Below are positions 8,830 to 17,766 of a stretch of DNA of 64,000 bases, piece after piece. The notes under the pieces were generated by a model. It saw nothing but the letters and a program-made list of their open reading frames with translations. It was not told where the DNA came from and ran no database searches. Source of the stretch: Winogradskyella alexanderae (GTDB lineage Bacteria > Bacteroidota > Bacteroidia > Flavobacteriales > Flavobacteriaceae); assembly GCF_020166335.1 (NCBI RefSeq), contig NZ_JAIUJR010000008.1, forward strand, positions 1 to 64,000, written 5' to 3'. Made by a program: the position numbers and the translations under genes. Positions within the stretch are counted from its first letter, which is position 1. Every line of letters starts with the position of its first letter.

Positions 8830-11187
8830 ATGAAACACTTTTGTTTTTCGGTTTTGGTCTGTCTGCTCCTCTTTTCCTGCCAAAACAAGTATAATAAAAA
8901 CATCAAAGCCTTTCATTTTATCCCAGAGGAATCAAGTCTTGTCCTTAAGATAAATTCGTACAGCGAGTTTAAAAATGCTGTTGAAACGAATGCTATTATA
9001 AGTGCTATATATAATAAGGACATAAAACCGATCTTAAAAATTACAGATACACTTGTTTCCACCTCACCTATATATGTATCAATTTTAGAAAATGAATTGA
9101 ATAAAAACCGTTTTGTTATAATAAGTGAGCGAAGTGATTCTAGCTTAACCTCAGATAGCCTGAATGATAGTCGATTTATTATTGAAGAAGGATTAATTCA
9201 AAAAACTAGTGTAGATACACTTCAGTTTTATTTTAGGAATGAAAACAATTTAATTCTAGCCTCAAACGATTCTTCGTTATTAAGCAGTCTTCGTATTAAA
9301 AAAGAAATAAGCCCAATAAGTGACTTGTTACAGACGACAAACACTACTGCAACTGCCTCAATGGTAATTGACGTATCAAATCCTGATTATTCCAAATTAC
9401 TTTTTATCGACAGACCTCAAGAAGGTTATCTGACTGTAGACCTAAATATTAATAGCAAAGGAATAACTCATAATGGTATTCTGATTAATAAAGACTCGAT
9501 TCCAAATGTGCTCAATAATTTTAGGAATACAATTCCCCAAAGAATCAGCTCGCCACAAATAGCGCCAATGCAGACTAGTGAGTTGACAAGTGTTGCTTTT
9601 AACGATTTTCCCCTTCTTGATTTAAATACAAATAATGATTCTAGCCAAGTTTTAAATACTACTGAAACATTTCTTAATTATTGTGATGAAATCGCCAGCG
9701 TAGATAATGCCATTATATTGCACAGTCTAGATCCTAATTTATTAATGGAATCCATTGACGGTAAATCTTTTGAAGAATCTTTCAGGGAAATTGCTATTTA
9801 CAACTTTAAAAACCCAGACTATTTTTCTAGTAAACTTAAGCCATTACTTTCTTATAGCAATGCTTCGTATCTATTCTCTAAGGACAATTTTGTGGTTTTT
9901 TCCAACTCTATTGAAACTTTAAAAGAAATAATTTCGGACTATCTAAATGGTAAAACCTTGGCCAAGTATGACGCATTTCAAAATATTGAAAAACAATTGA
10001 GTGATGAATCCTCTTTATTTGTCTATAAAAATGAAACAAGTTTATCTAAAATTTTTGCAACTGATGTAAAGGATTACCAAGCCAATGCTGTTCAATATGT
10101 TTACGAGAATGGCTTTGCCCATGTAAATGGCGTGATACAGAAATTTGAAAAACAAAACCCTTCTAATACTATTTCCGAATTATTTTCTACTGTTTTAGAA
10201 AATCAAATTATTGCAGGACCGCAAACATTAGTAAATCATTTAAATAAAACCCGTGACATTGCTGTACAAGATGTAAACAATAATCTTTATCTCATTTCTA
10301 ATTCAGGAGGTATCCTGTGGAAGAAAAAATTACAGGACAAGATAATCGGTAATATTGAGCAAATTGATATTTACAAAAACGGCAGGCTTCAACTTGCATT
10401 TGCAACATCAAAACGTGTTTATGTTCTCGATAGAAACGGTAATGACGTTGGTCCGTTTCCATTAAAATTCAATGACAAAATAACACAGCCTTTATCTGTT
10501 TTTGACTACGACAATAAAAAAAACTATAGATTGTTGGTAACACAATCAGATAATTTGCTTATGTATAATACAAAAGGCAAAAGCGTTGTTGGTTTTAAAT
10601 ACAAGGCTAAAGGCGGTACTATTACAACACAGCCTAAACATTTTAGAATTAATAGCAAAGATTACATTGTTTTTGCTTCGGGAGAAGAATTAAAGATTCT
10701 GAGTAGACGTGGCTCACTTCGAATTCCAATTACACAGAAGTTTAGATTTTCTGATAACGCTATTTTCGTGTACAAAAACAAATTTACAACAACCAATACC
10801 CTTGGAGAACTCATACAGGTAAATACTAAAGGACAGATTACTAGAACAAATCTAAATCTTACAGAAAACCATAAGATAGATGCAACATCAAGAACGCTTG
10901 TTTCATTGGATGACAATAAATTAACCATCAGATCTAAAACGGTAAATTTAGATTTTGGAGACTACACACCTCCAAAGATTTTATATCTAAATGATAAGCT
11001 GTACATCACAACCACAGACCTGCAATCTAAAAAGGTTTACCTATTTGATAGTCAAGCGGCACCAATTCCTAATTTTCCGGTATACGGAATATCTAGCGCT
11101 ATTTTAGCCAAACTAGATAGTGACAAAAAATTAGAATTAATTACGCTTAGTGACGCTAATTCGGTCCTAACTTACAAACTGAATTAG
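8830..11187 (+). CDS. Large conserved lipoprotein, DUF3352-like N-terminus with beta-propeller-like C-terminus
   Basis: A 785-residue protein with a signal peptide and lipobox ending LFSC (Cys about residue 17). The N-terminal two thirds (about 25-450) show repeated 'protein level' style modules resembling DUF3352-type proteins. The C-terminal third (about 460-785) has repeated strand blocks such as IAVQDVNNNLYLISNSGG and VYVLDRNGNDVGPFP, like PQQ/WD beta-propeller repeats. No catalytic residues are apparent. I do not know a defined function; it is probably a periplasm-facing envelope protein. It is followed by a clear terminator, so it ends the rnhB unit or forms its own. Confidence 0.55.
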   Translation: MKHFCFSVLVCLLLFSCQNKYNKNIKAFHFIPEESSLVLKINSYSEFKNAVETNAIISAIYNKDIKPILKITDTLVSTSPIYVSILENELNKNRFVIISERSDSSLTSDSLNDSRFIIEEGLIQKTSVDTLQFYFRNENNLILASNDSSLLSSLRIKKEISPISDLLQTTNTTATASMVIDVSNPDYSKLLFIDRPQEGYLTVDLNINSKGITHNGILINKDSIPNVLNNFRNTIPQRISSPQIAPMQTSELTSVAFNDFPLLDLNTNNDSSQVLNTTETFLNYCDEIASVDNAIILHSLDPNLLMESIDGKSFEESFREIAIYNFKNPDYFSSKLKPLLSYSNASYLFSKDNFVVFSNSIETLKEIISDYLNGKTLAKYDAFQNIEKQLSDESSLFVYKNETSLSKIFATDVKDYQANAVQYVYENGFAHVNGVIQKFEKQNPSNTISELFSTVLENQIIAGPQTLVNHLNKTRDIAVQDVNNNLYLISNSGGILWKKKLQDKIIGNIEQIDIYKNGRLQLAFATSKRVYVLDRNGNDVGPFPLKFNDKITQPLSVFDYDNKKNYRLLVTQSDNLLMYNTKGKSVVGFKYKAKGGTITTQPKHFRINSKDYIVFASGEELKILSRRGSLRIPITQKFRFSDNAIFVYKNKFTTTNTLGELIQVNTKGQITRTNLNLTENHKIDATSRTLVSLDDNKLTIRSKTVNLDFGDYTPPKILYLNDKLYITTTDLQSKKVYLFDSQAAPIPNFPVYGISSAILAKLDSDKKLELITLSDANSVLTYKLN

Positions 11188-11313
11188 GCCTTAAATGTAT
11201 ATCATTTTTAAATATTGGTAGTTTTAGCTATATTTAACCTGTTATTAATCAACTACATAAAGATTTTATAAAATATCAAAGACAACCAAATCTCAAAGTC
11301 CCTGAGTCTGTTA

Positions 11314-11341
11314 AACGCCAAATTTATTTTGGCGTTTTTTT
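11314..11341 (+). terminator. Rho-independent terminator after the DUF3352-like lipoprotein gene
   Basis: AACGCCAAA pairs with TTTGGCGTT across a 5-base loop and is followed by seven T residues. It lies 126 bp past the stop at 11187 and before the next gene at 11397. Confidence 0.85.
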
Positions 11342-11396
11342 AGTTATCAACCTTTCGTTTTGTACTATTGTAGCCCTTAAATTATTTCAAAAAAAA

Positions 11397-12446
11397 ATGA
11401 TAAAACGCCAGAAAGCATCAATCAAAAAGTTCATAATTCATAAGGTTGGCAACAAGTTTAATGACACCAAAAACGCCTTTTCGGATAGCACAGTAACATT
11501 TGATGAACCCACCTACAATTTAATATTACCTTACCTTTTAAAACCCTTTGCAAGTGTTTCTGAAAGTTATCGGTTTCACCACCACAGCGACATAGGTTTA
11601 AACGAAATTAATACATACAGCGACCAACTTTTTAAAAATGAAGGAGAATTTGTAGAAGTGTCAAAACACATCGTAACCCATCTCTATGAGCAAAGTAACT
11701 CCGCACAAATAAAAACTGGAGATGTCTTGATTTGTCATTTTGAAAACATACAATACGAAGACTATTTCACCGATGCTATTGGAATTTATAAAATTGAGAA
11801 TAAGGCTGAATTTTTTCAAACCTATTTAGAATCAGGGAATTATGATATTCTTGTGCAAAAAGGAATTCAAGCAAAAAAAGTAGATAAAGGGTGTTTGGTA
11901 TTAAACAGCTCTGATACAGAAGGTAAAATAGTACTTAGCGTAGATAATAATACTTATGACACGCAATACTGGACAAAACACTTTCTAAACATAAAATATC
12001 CGGACGATAGTCACCAGCACACTAAAAACTGTATTGAGCTTTGCAGAGCGTTTTCAAAAGAAGTACTCCATCCAAATTTTGGCGGTCAGGAACAAAGTAA
12101 TTTTTTGTCTAAAACCGTTGATTTCTTTAAGGAAAATGAAATAATACATATCGAATCTTTTAAAGAAGAAGTCTTTGGGGAAGAAGATCAGATACAGCTT
12201 TTTGAAAATTACAAGAAAGCCTATGAATCTGAAAATAAAATATTAATCCGAAATCAGTTTGATGTTTCAGAACGCGTTTTGAAAAAACAAAAACAAAAGA
12301 TCAAAACCGAAATTAGGTTAGATACCAATATTCAAATAAAACTTGACATTGATTCACCCAGTGCTTCAACGGAATACTTAGAAAGAGGTTATGATAGCGA
12401 TAAAAAAATGCATTATTATAAGGTTTTCTTTAATGCTGAGTCTTAA
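11397..12446 (+). CDS. Nucleoid-associated protein, NdpA/YejK family
   Basis: A 349-residue soluble protein resembling the 37-kDa nucleoid-associated protein family (PF04245; YejK in E. coli). Supporting features are the N-terminal IKKFIIHKVGNK segment, a central LICHFENIQYEDYFTDAIGIYKI stretch (given here only as a landmark at about 118-140) and the YWTKHFLNIKY block near residue 200. No signal peptide. Family members associate with DNA and are sometimes found near mobile or defence genes, but nothing of that sort adjoins this one. It stands alone between a terminator and a small gene. Confidence 0.75.
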   Translation: MIKRQKASIKKFIIHKVGNKFNDTKNAFSDSTVTFDEPTYNLILPYLLKPFASVSESYRFHHHSDIGLNEINTYSDQLFKNEGEFVEVSKHIVTHLYEQSNSAQIKTGDVLICHFENIQYEDYFTDAIGIYKIENKAEFFQTYLESGNYDILVQKGIQAKKVDKGCLVLNSSDTEGKIVLSVDNNTYDTQYWTKHFLNIKYPDDSHQHTKNCIELCRAFSKEVLHPNFGGQEQSNFLSKTVDFFKENEIIHIESFKEEVFGEEDQIQLFENYKKAYESENKILIRNQFDVSERVLKKQKQKIKTEIRLDTNIQIKLDIDSPSASTEYLERGYDSDKKMHYYKVFFNAES

Positions 12447-12586
12447 TTAACTCAAGATACCCATATAACCAAAAAAATTATCCAAGACTGACCAATATCA
12501 ATTTATGTCCCCTTTAGGTTTTGTAAATTAACAAGCGAGGGAAATTTGCCCTGGCAAAATTGTGTTTAACGCATAACCATTTCATT

Positions 12587-12847
12587 ATGAGTCTTATATC
12601 AGACAATATTATTCCTGGTCCACGAGGCAGAGTTTTTGGTACAGATGCAGTACATAAGAGTGATTTAGAGTCAATAAAGGAAAGAATCCTTCGTCTAGAT
12701 GGTGTTAAAGCCGTAACAATAAACACGGATGTTTTTCCAAGAGAATTGACGGTATTTGTTTCTAAACTTCTTAGTGTTGAAGAATTAGAAAATTCTGTAA
12801 AAAAAACAGGCTTCCATGCTATACCAACAAAAGACTTTGAGGTATAA
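12587..12847 (+). CDS. Small HMA-fold protein without metal-binding cysteines
   Basis: An 86-residue protein with the beta-alpha-beta-beta-alpha-beta pattern of heavy-metal-associated domains (ILRLDGVKAVTINTDVFPRE, then VEELENSVKKTGF). The CxxC metal site is absent, so it is probably not a metal chaperone. The ATG at 12587 is chosen over an in-frame TTG nine codons upstream. Its function is unknown; similar cysteine-less HMA-like proteins occur across Bacteroidota. It stands between the NdpA-like gene and lipB, which is convergent. Confidence 0.6.
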   Translation: MSLISDNIIPGPRGRVFGTDAVHKSDLESIKERILRLDGVKAVTINTDVFPRELTVFVSKLLSVEELENSVKKTGFHAIPTKDFEV

Positions 12848-12900
12848 TTGATTGTGGTTCGGCAACCTTATTTCACACAGTAAATATTAATTTTTTTGTG

Positions 12901-13599
12901 TTAGGCAAAGTGTGCCTCAAATAAATCAGAAAAATGTTTCAGGATTTTTTCTTTTACCAATTCTTCATTGACAAAATCTTCACCCAATTCAACATTTAAT
13001 GAGGTCACTGCCTTTCCTTTGATACCACAAGGAATGATATTGTCAAAATAACCTAAATCTGCATTAACATTTAAGGCAAAACCATGCATGGTCACCCACC
13101 GACTCGCTCTTACGCCCATAGCGCATATTTTTCGGGCAAAGGGTGTTCCAACATCTAGCCAAACACCTGTCTCCCCTGGACTGCGCTCCGTTTGCAATCC
13201 ATACTCACCCAAGGTGAGAATAATAACTTCTTCGAGAAATCGTAAGTATTTATGAATATCTGTAAAGAAATTGTCAAGGTCTAAAATTGGATAACCCACA
13301 ATTTGGCCAGGTCCGTGATAGGTAATATCACCTCCTCTATTAATTTTATAAAAAGTTGCATTTTTAGCTTTTAATTGTTCTTTCGTCAACAACAAATTTG
13401 TTAAATCACCACTTTTCCCAAGGGTATAAACATGAGGATGCTCTACAAACAAAAAATGATTATCCGTTTCTAAGCCTGCGTCTTCTCTTCTATTTTTAAT
13501 TTTAGTATCCAAAATTGATTTAAAGAGACGCTCTTGGTAATCCCATGTCTCCTTAAAATCCTTCAATCCTAAATCCTCTAGCTTAACAACTTTATTCAT
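12901..13599 (-). CDS. lipB: Lipoyl(octanoyl) transferase LipB
   Basis: Transfers octanoyl from acyl carrier protein to the lipoyl domains of 2-oxoacid dehydrogenase E2 subunits and GcvH, in the cytoplasm. At 232 residues it has normal length. Visible motifs are GGDITYHGPGQIVGYP (about 89-104), the MHGFALNVN segment, and PCGIKGKAVTSL with the catalytic Cys followed by the conserved Lys. It would serve the E2 protein encoded at 35472 and others elsewhere. A -7 element lies 55 bp upstream. Confidence 0.96.
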   Translation of the reverse strand: MNKVVKLEDLGLKDFKETWDYQERLFKSILDTKIKNRREDAGLETDNHFLFVEHPHVYTLGKSGDLTNLLLTKEQLKAKNATFYKINRGGDITYHGPGQIVGYPILDLDNFFTDIHKYLRFLEEVIILTLGEYGLQTERSPGETGVWLDVGTPFARKICAMGVRASRWVTMHGFALNVNADLGYFDNIIPCGIKGKAVTSLNVELGEDFVNEELVKEKILKHFSDLFEAHFA

Positions 13600-13653
13600 T
13601 AATTTTTTTCTGAATTTTCCTTACTTCGAGGTATAACGCGTAAAAATGAAGTG

Positions 13654-13661
13654 CAAAGATA
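13654..13661 (-). promoter_or_regulatory. -7 promoter element of lipB
   Basis: Read leftward, TATCTTTG matches TAnnTTTG exactly and lies 55 bp before the lipB ATG and just past the stop of the small yqaE-like gene. No TTG is found at standard spacing. Confidence 0.45.
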
Positions 13662-13666
13662 CGGAA

Positions 13667-13825
13667 TTATCTTTCTGGATTATTAAGTATAACCAGTGCT
13701 GCAATGACACCTGGAACCCAACCGCAGAGCCAAAGTAAAAAGACAATAAAAATAGAGCCACAACCTTTATCAAAAACAGCTAGTGGTGGACAAATAATGG
13801 AGAGTAAAACACGCCAGATACTCAT
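13667..13825 (-). CDS. YqaE/Pmp3 family small membrane protein
   Basis: A 52-residue protein. It begins MSIWRVLLSIICPPLAVF and ends VILNNPER. It has two hydrophobic helices (about 5-20 and 26-46) joined by a short Asp-Lys-Gly-Cys-Gly loop, with the CPPLAV and GWVPGVIAAL signatures of the YqaE/Pmp3 (PF01679) family. In fungi and plants such proteins affect membrane potential and salt tolerance; the bacterial role is poorly known. It lies in the inner membrane. It is co-directional with lipB, 67 bp upstream of it. Confidence 0.85.
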   Translation of the reverse strand: MSIWRVLLSIICPPLAVFDKGCGSIFIVFLLWLCGWVPGVIAALVILNNPER

Positions 13826-13876
13826 AATTTCGTTAGAAGATTTGATGTTGAAAAATTCAATAAACAGCTATTAAAA

Positions 13877-13960
13877 TTCTATTGAGTTTGCCTTTATAAC
13901 ATTAACATTTTAAAAGCAATATGAAAAAAAACAAAATTCAAATAGGCAAACTCAATAGAA
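13877..13960. repeat. 17-bp perfect inverted repeat with 50-bp spacer
   Basis: TTCTATTGAGTTTGCCT (13877-13893) is repeated exactly as its reverse complement at 13944-13960. It lies in the 269-bp gap between the yqaE-like gene and the LuxR-type regulator. The right arm overlaps a 16-codon open frame starting ATG at 13921. I see no duplicated target site and no second copy in the window. It could be a small non-autonomous element, a stable RNA hairpin or a binding site. Confidence 0.6.
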
Positions 13961-14094
13961 CACCTAACTAACTATTATTTTATGAAACACAGAATATCTT
14001 TATTCTGTACATATATGACGCAAAGTAACTTAAGATGTTACACTTTGTAATTTCTTCTATTTTAAAGTCCTTAATTTTTCCGTAGTTTCGTTAC

Positions 14095-15150
14095 ATGTAC
14101 AGGTCTTGCTTATTAATTCTTCTGTTTTGGTGTGGCATTATCAATGCACAATATTCCTTTTCCGGATACATAGATACTGAAGAATGGCAAAATACGGTAT
14201 ACTTATCCATAGTAGAAGATTACCGCAAAATCTCTGGAGTATTTTCTGAACAAATCATTGGGAGAGCTTATGCAGACGCGACAGGGTTTTTTGAGTTTAA
14301 AGGAGATATGCTAGATGCCGAAAATAGAATCTATCGGATTCATATTGATAAATGCTCAGAAACACAACGAGATATTAACCATTTTAATGGTCGCTGTGAT
14401 AACAGTTTAGAACTACTCTTCATTGCTAATAATCATGATATTCTAAATCTTCCCTTATCCTTTGGAAACCAAGTTTTTTGTGACATAGAATCTAGCAATC
14501 CTAAGGCAAATGCCTTTGTAAAAATAGATTCGCTTAAAGAGGATATGCGTTTCGCTTATGGAGAATACAGAAGCCAAGCCAATAGAAAACTTAACAATAA
14601 AAAGTGGTTTAAAACACTTCAAGATTACGGTAAGAAGTTGAATGAGCCATTGGCAGAATTATATATATACAGTTATATTTCTGACAGAAGTAGTGACCTT
14701 CATAATTATTATGTTGAAGATCTTAAAAACAATCCATATTATGACAAATTAAAAATAAGACTTCAAAATACTTATCCTAAAGCACCCTATACAAAACAGT
14801 ATATCAGCGAAATTGAAGCAGATAAATATATGTTAGCTGCTTTTTCTAACCAAGACAGTTATACTCATAATTATCTAATCTATGGATTGCTTTTTACCTC
14901 GATTCTTATAAATTTTTATCTCGTTTCGATTGCCATTAAAACAAGAAAAACAAAAACAAAAACTCTGCGTGAAAAACTATCTAAACAAGAACAGGTAGTA
15001 TTAGATCATTTGCTTAAAAATAAATCTAATAAAGACATTGCTTCGTCACTATTTTTGAGTGTTAGTACAGTAAAAACACACACAAACAATATTTATAAGA
15101 AATTAAATGTGCAGTCAAGAGATGAGGCTAAATCTTTGTTTAACAAATAG
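14095..15150 (+). CDS. Membrane-anchored LuxR-type transcriptional regulator with periplasmic sensor-like domain
   Basis: A 351-residue protein with three parts: a signal peptide (1-18), an extracytoplasmic region (about 19-255) whose start resembles DUF4369-type beta modules, one transmembrane helix (about 260-281), and a cytoplasmic LuxR/GerE helix-turn-helix (about 296-350: LSKQEQVVLDHL, SNKDIASSLFLSVSTVKTHT, IYKKLNVQSRDEA). The topology suggests that an envelope signal is passed directly to a membrane-bound DNA-binding domain, without a receiver domain. Similar one-component LuxR proteins occur in Bacteroidota. The target may be the following genes; a 12-bp palindrome lies 17 bp past its stop. 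Confidence 0.7.
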   Translation: MYRSCLLILLFWCGIINAQYSFSGYIDTEEWQNTVYLSIVEDYRKISGVFSEQIIGRAYADATGFFEFKGDMLDAENRIYRIHIDKCSETQRDINHFNGRCDNSLELLFIANNHDILNLPLSFGNQVFCDIESSNPKANAFVKIDSLKEDMRFAYGEYRSQANRKLNNKKWFKTLQDYGKKLNEPLAELYIYSYISDRSSDLHNYYVEDLKNNPYYDKLKIRLQNTYPKAPYTKQYISEIEADKYMLAAFSNQDSYTHNYLIYGLLFTSILINFYLVSIAIKTRKTKTKTLREKLSKQEQVVLDHLLKNKSNKDIASSLFLSVSTVKTHTNNIYKKLNVQSRDEAKSLFNK

Positions 15151-15167
15151 TTATAAAATTCAAACTA

Positions 15168-15179
15168 GGTACTAGTACC
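15168..15179. promoter_or_regulatory. Perfect 12-bp palindrome, possible operator
   Basis: GGTACTAGTACC lies between the LuxR-type regulator and the DUF1573 gene, about 80 bp before the latter. LuxR-family proteins often bind such dyads, but there is only one copy and no direct evidence of binding. Confidence 0.25.
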
Positions 15180-15258
15180 ATTTTCAAACCATCATTCTTT
15201 TATTTAAATTGATATAAAATAGATGTTTGTTCCATAATAACTTCTAAATACTTTGATT

Positions 15259-15663
15259 ATGAAACGAACATTAAAGACCTTTATTCTGGTTGTTTTAAGT
15301 GTTGTTTTTTTTAATGCTTCAACAGGTGAGACTCCAACTGTAAATGAAAAAGTTGCTGTTCTTAATTTTGAAACCGAAACAATTGATTATGGTACAATAA
15401 AACAGAACTCTAATGGACTGCGTACTTTCAATTTTATCAATACTGGTAGCGCACCATTACTAATAACACGCATAAAAACTAGTTGTGGTTGTACTGTACC
15501 AAGTTATTCAAAAACACCTATTCTGCCAGGAGAATCAGGTGAAATCTTAATTAAGTATAGCACAAAACGATTGGGTGCATTTACAAAAACTATTACGGTA
15601 ATTTCTAATGCCAAAGGGGGCAACAAAATCTTAAAAGTAAAAGGCAAAGTTGTAGCTTTGTAA
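15259..15663 (+). CDS. DUF1573 family secreted protein
   Basis: A 134-residue exported protein with an N-terminal signal segment (about 1-22) and one DUF1573 immunoglobulin-like domain. The domain shows the family signature: DYGTIKQNSNGLRTFNFINT, then TSCGCTVPSY and the GEILIKYST block. Family members are abundant in Bacteroidota; the Cys-Gly-Cys motif is conserved but its role is unknown. ATG at 15259 is preferred over the TTG two codons earlier. It is followed after 27 bp by a thioredoxin-like gene, and the two are probably co-transcribed. Confidence 0.85.
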   Translation: MKRTLKTFILVVLSVVFFNASTGETPTVNEKVAVLNFETETIDYGTIKQNSNGLRTFNFINTGSAPLLITRIKTSCGCTVPSYSKTPILPGESGEILIKYSTKRLGAFTKTITVISNAKGGNKILKVKGKVVAL

Positions 15664-15690
15664 TAACCTCAGTGTCAAATTTATAATGTC

Positions 15691-16581
15691 ATGAACATAA
15701 AATTAATTTCAGTTGCAGTTGCCATTGCTATCACAATCTGTTTAAATGCACAACGCTTAAATACCGAAATAATAATTGAGGGTCAAGAGCCTTATTTAGT
15801 CGGTCAAGTCGATAAATCCGGATTATTAGGAAAAAACTATCGCTCATGGTTTACTGAAAATTATAATAACTACAAACCAAATGATTCATTGATTAATCTC
15901 ATTGCTCCTGCACTAAAAGAGATAGAAATTAAAATATTTATGGGTACTTGGTGCGGTGATAGCAGAAGGGATGTGCCGAACTTATATAGAATTTTAGAGG
16001 CTTGTAATTTTCCAATGAAAAACTTGCTCACTGTGGCTTTAAGTAATGAGGATCATATGTACAAAAAAAGTCCACAACAGGAAGAAGTTGGTTTAAATAT
16101 TCATCGAGTTCCCACGATTATATTCTATAAAAACGGGAAGGAAATTAACCGTATTGTAGAATATCCTGTAAAAACCCTAGAAGAGGATATTTTAGAGATT
16201 ATATCCGGAAATGATTACGAATCAAACTATTATATAGTAACGGAGTTAAACCAAATCCTTAAAAAAGAAGGTACAATAGGACTAAAAGAGAAAACGGATC
16301 AACTACTCAAAAAATATAAAGGTCAAGTTTATGATGCGTCCGAATTAAATGCATATGGTAAATTATTACTTGATAATAAGAAAATCGAAGAAGGTATTGC
16401 GGTTCTTCAATTTAATACATTGTTACTTCCTGAAGATTCGTATACCTTTCTAGATTTAGCCGATATTCTGAGCGATTTAGAAAAAAATGACGAAGCTATT
16501 ATAGTACTTGAATCTGGCCTTAAAACACATCCGAATGATGAAGATTTAAAGCAAAAACTGAAAATGCTCAATAATAATTAA
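15691..16581 (+). CDS. Exported thioredoxin-fold protein with C-terminal repeat region
   Basis: A 296-residue protein with a signal peptide (1-20, ending LNAQ). The middle (about 60-165) is a thioredoxin fold: FMGTWCGDSRRDVPNL gives a Cys-Gly-Asp-Ser active site with only one Cys, and the cis-proline loop is RVPTIIF. A single-Cys site rules out a classical dithiol oxidoreductase; a monothiol or non-redox role is more likely. The C-terminal 120 residues are helical, with TPR-like segments (YTFLDLADILSDLEKNDEAI). It follows the DUF1573 gene closely. Confidence 0.7.
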   Translation: MNIKLISVAVAIAITICLNAQRLNTEIIIEGQEPYLVGQVDKSGLLGKNYRSWFTENYNNYKPNDSLINLIAPALKEIEIKIFMGTWCGDSRRDVPNLYRILEACNFPMKNLLTVALSNEDHMYKKSPQQEEVGLNIHRVPTIIFYKNGKEINRIVEYPVKTLEEDILEIISGNDYESNYYIVTELNQILKKEGTIGLKEKTDQLLKKYKGQVYDASELNAYGKLLLDNKKIEEGIAVLQFNTLLLPEDSYTFLDLADILSDLEKNDEAIIVLESGLKTHPNDEDLKQKLKMLNNN

Positions 16582-16630
16582 TTTAAACAAGTGCCTATCG
16601 GCTACAAACCCCACAGGCACAATAGTTTCG

Positions 16631-17518
16631 TCACTCGCAAATAGCTTCTAAGGCATCTTCAATATCACCTGGTGTACTCATTATTTTCATAAAGGTACCC
16701 ATAGTTAAATCTGGCCAATGTAAAGCGATTCTATATTTACCATGAAGCATTGTAGCTTTTTTACCTTGTAAAATTATTTCGTAAGGAAGTGCAGCCACAT
16801 GAGCCTCTCCTATTTTAGGCAGAAAGTATGATTCCCCTTCCTCTTTACTTTCAAGGCCCACGCCAAATACAGCAACTTTCTTCTCTGGATATATAAGTTT
16901 GTAAACCAGCTTAGTTTTGGCTTTTCTAGCTGTCAAATTATTTTGAATTTTAATAATTCCTGTTTCAAAAGAATCAAATTCTTGTAATACTACAGGATCT
17001 GTAAAGTAAGGCATCATTATTTTATAGTGATACTTTTTAAGTTTATCTGCTCTTACAGAACCGCCAAAAGGCGTAAAATCATTTCCCAAGCTGGAGAGAG
17101 CAGTTTTTAAATCTTTAGAGAATTTCATATACGTCGTTTTATTCGCTTCATAATTCTCCATAAGATATGCTCTTAGAATATAATCTGGATTGGTGTAAGA
17201 AATATTAACATTACCATCTTTTTGTTCTAAACCTACCTTAAAAATTGCTGCTAGAGCGCCTCTATCTTTTACCTGAACTACAGTGAATTTCAAGGCATCA
17301 TTGGTAAAAGCAATAACTTTTAATGCTGATTTACCTGAAGGATTATAAGATCCCAAGAGCTCAAATCCATTCGCTTTTAAAGCCATCTCGACCTTGTTAG
17401 CAACACTTTCAATAGACTCGGCAGATTTACCCACCTTAATATAAGGAGATATGTCCTGTCCAAAAGTGACTGATCCAAAAACTAAAAAGATAAGTAGTCC
17501 CAAAATTTGTTTTTTCAT
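16631..17518 (-). CDS. Exported protein of unknown function, DUF302-like fold suspected
   Basis: A 295-residue protein with a signal peptide (1-20, ending TFGQ). The region about 30-125 (VANKVEMALKANGFELLGSY and a KVIAFTN strand) recalls DUF302-type domains, and a second related block may lie at 180-290 (KKVAVFGVGLESKEEGESYF, LHGKYRIALHWPDL). No catalytic or metal-binding signature stands out. It is convergent with the thioredoxin-like gene and alone on its strand, 248 bp from lysS. The function is not recognised. Confidence 0.45.
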   Translation of the reverse strand: MKKQILGLLIFLVFGSVTFGQDISPYIKVGKSAESIESVANKVEMALKANGFELLGSYNPSGKSALKVIAFTNDALKFTVVQVKDRGALAAIFKVGLEQKDGNVNISYTNPDYILRAYLMENYEANKTTYMKFSKDLKTALSSLGNDFTPFGGSVRADKLKKYHYKIMMPYFTDPVVLQEFDSFETGIIKIQNNLTARKAKTKLVYKLIYPEKKVAVFGVGLESKEEGESYFLPKIGEAHVAALPYEIILQGKKATMLHGKYRIALHWPDLTMGTFMKIMSTPGDIEDALEAICE

Positions 17519-17739
17519 TGTACTATATGTTAGATATTAAGTAAAAGCTTGCCTTTTTCAAACAAAAATTTTTCTTTTTATAAAAGGAAATATAAAGAAA
17601 CATCATCCGTGTGATAAAAAACATGATATTTATCACTACAAACTCATGTTAAAATGACTTCTCATTTGTTTATCTCAACTTAAATAATCTGGTATCAGTA
17701 AATTATACCAAAAGATTTCATTCAACTTTTGAAAAAATG

Positions 17740-17747
17740 TAATTTTG
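17740..17747 (+). promoter_or_regulatory. -7 promoter element of lysS
   Basis: TAATTTTG matches TAnnTTTG and ends 19 bp before the lysS ATG. No TTG is found at 17-23 bp upstream. Confidence 0.4.
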
Positions 17748-17766
17748 CAATTCAAAAAATTAGAGG

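Noticed and set aside
13921..13971. 16-codon frame as a real peptide gene
   Set aside because: Too short, no promoter or partner enzymes, and half of it is the inverted-repeat arm. Kept only as part of the repeat finding.
16591..16620. GTGCCT...AGGCAC stem-loop between convergent genes
   Set aside because: An 18-base loop, 6-bp stem and no T-run make it a poor terminator.
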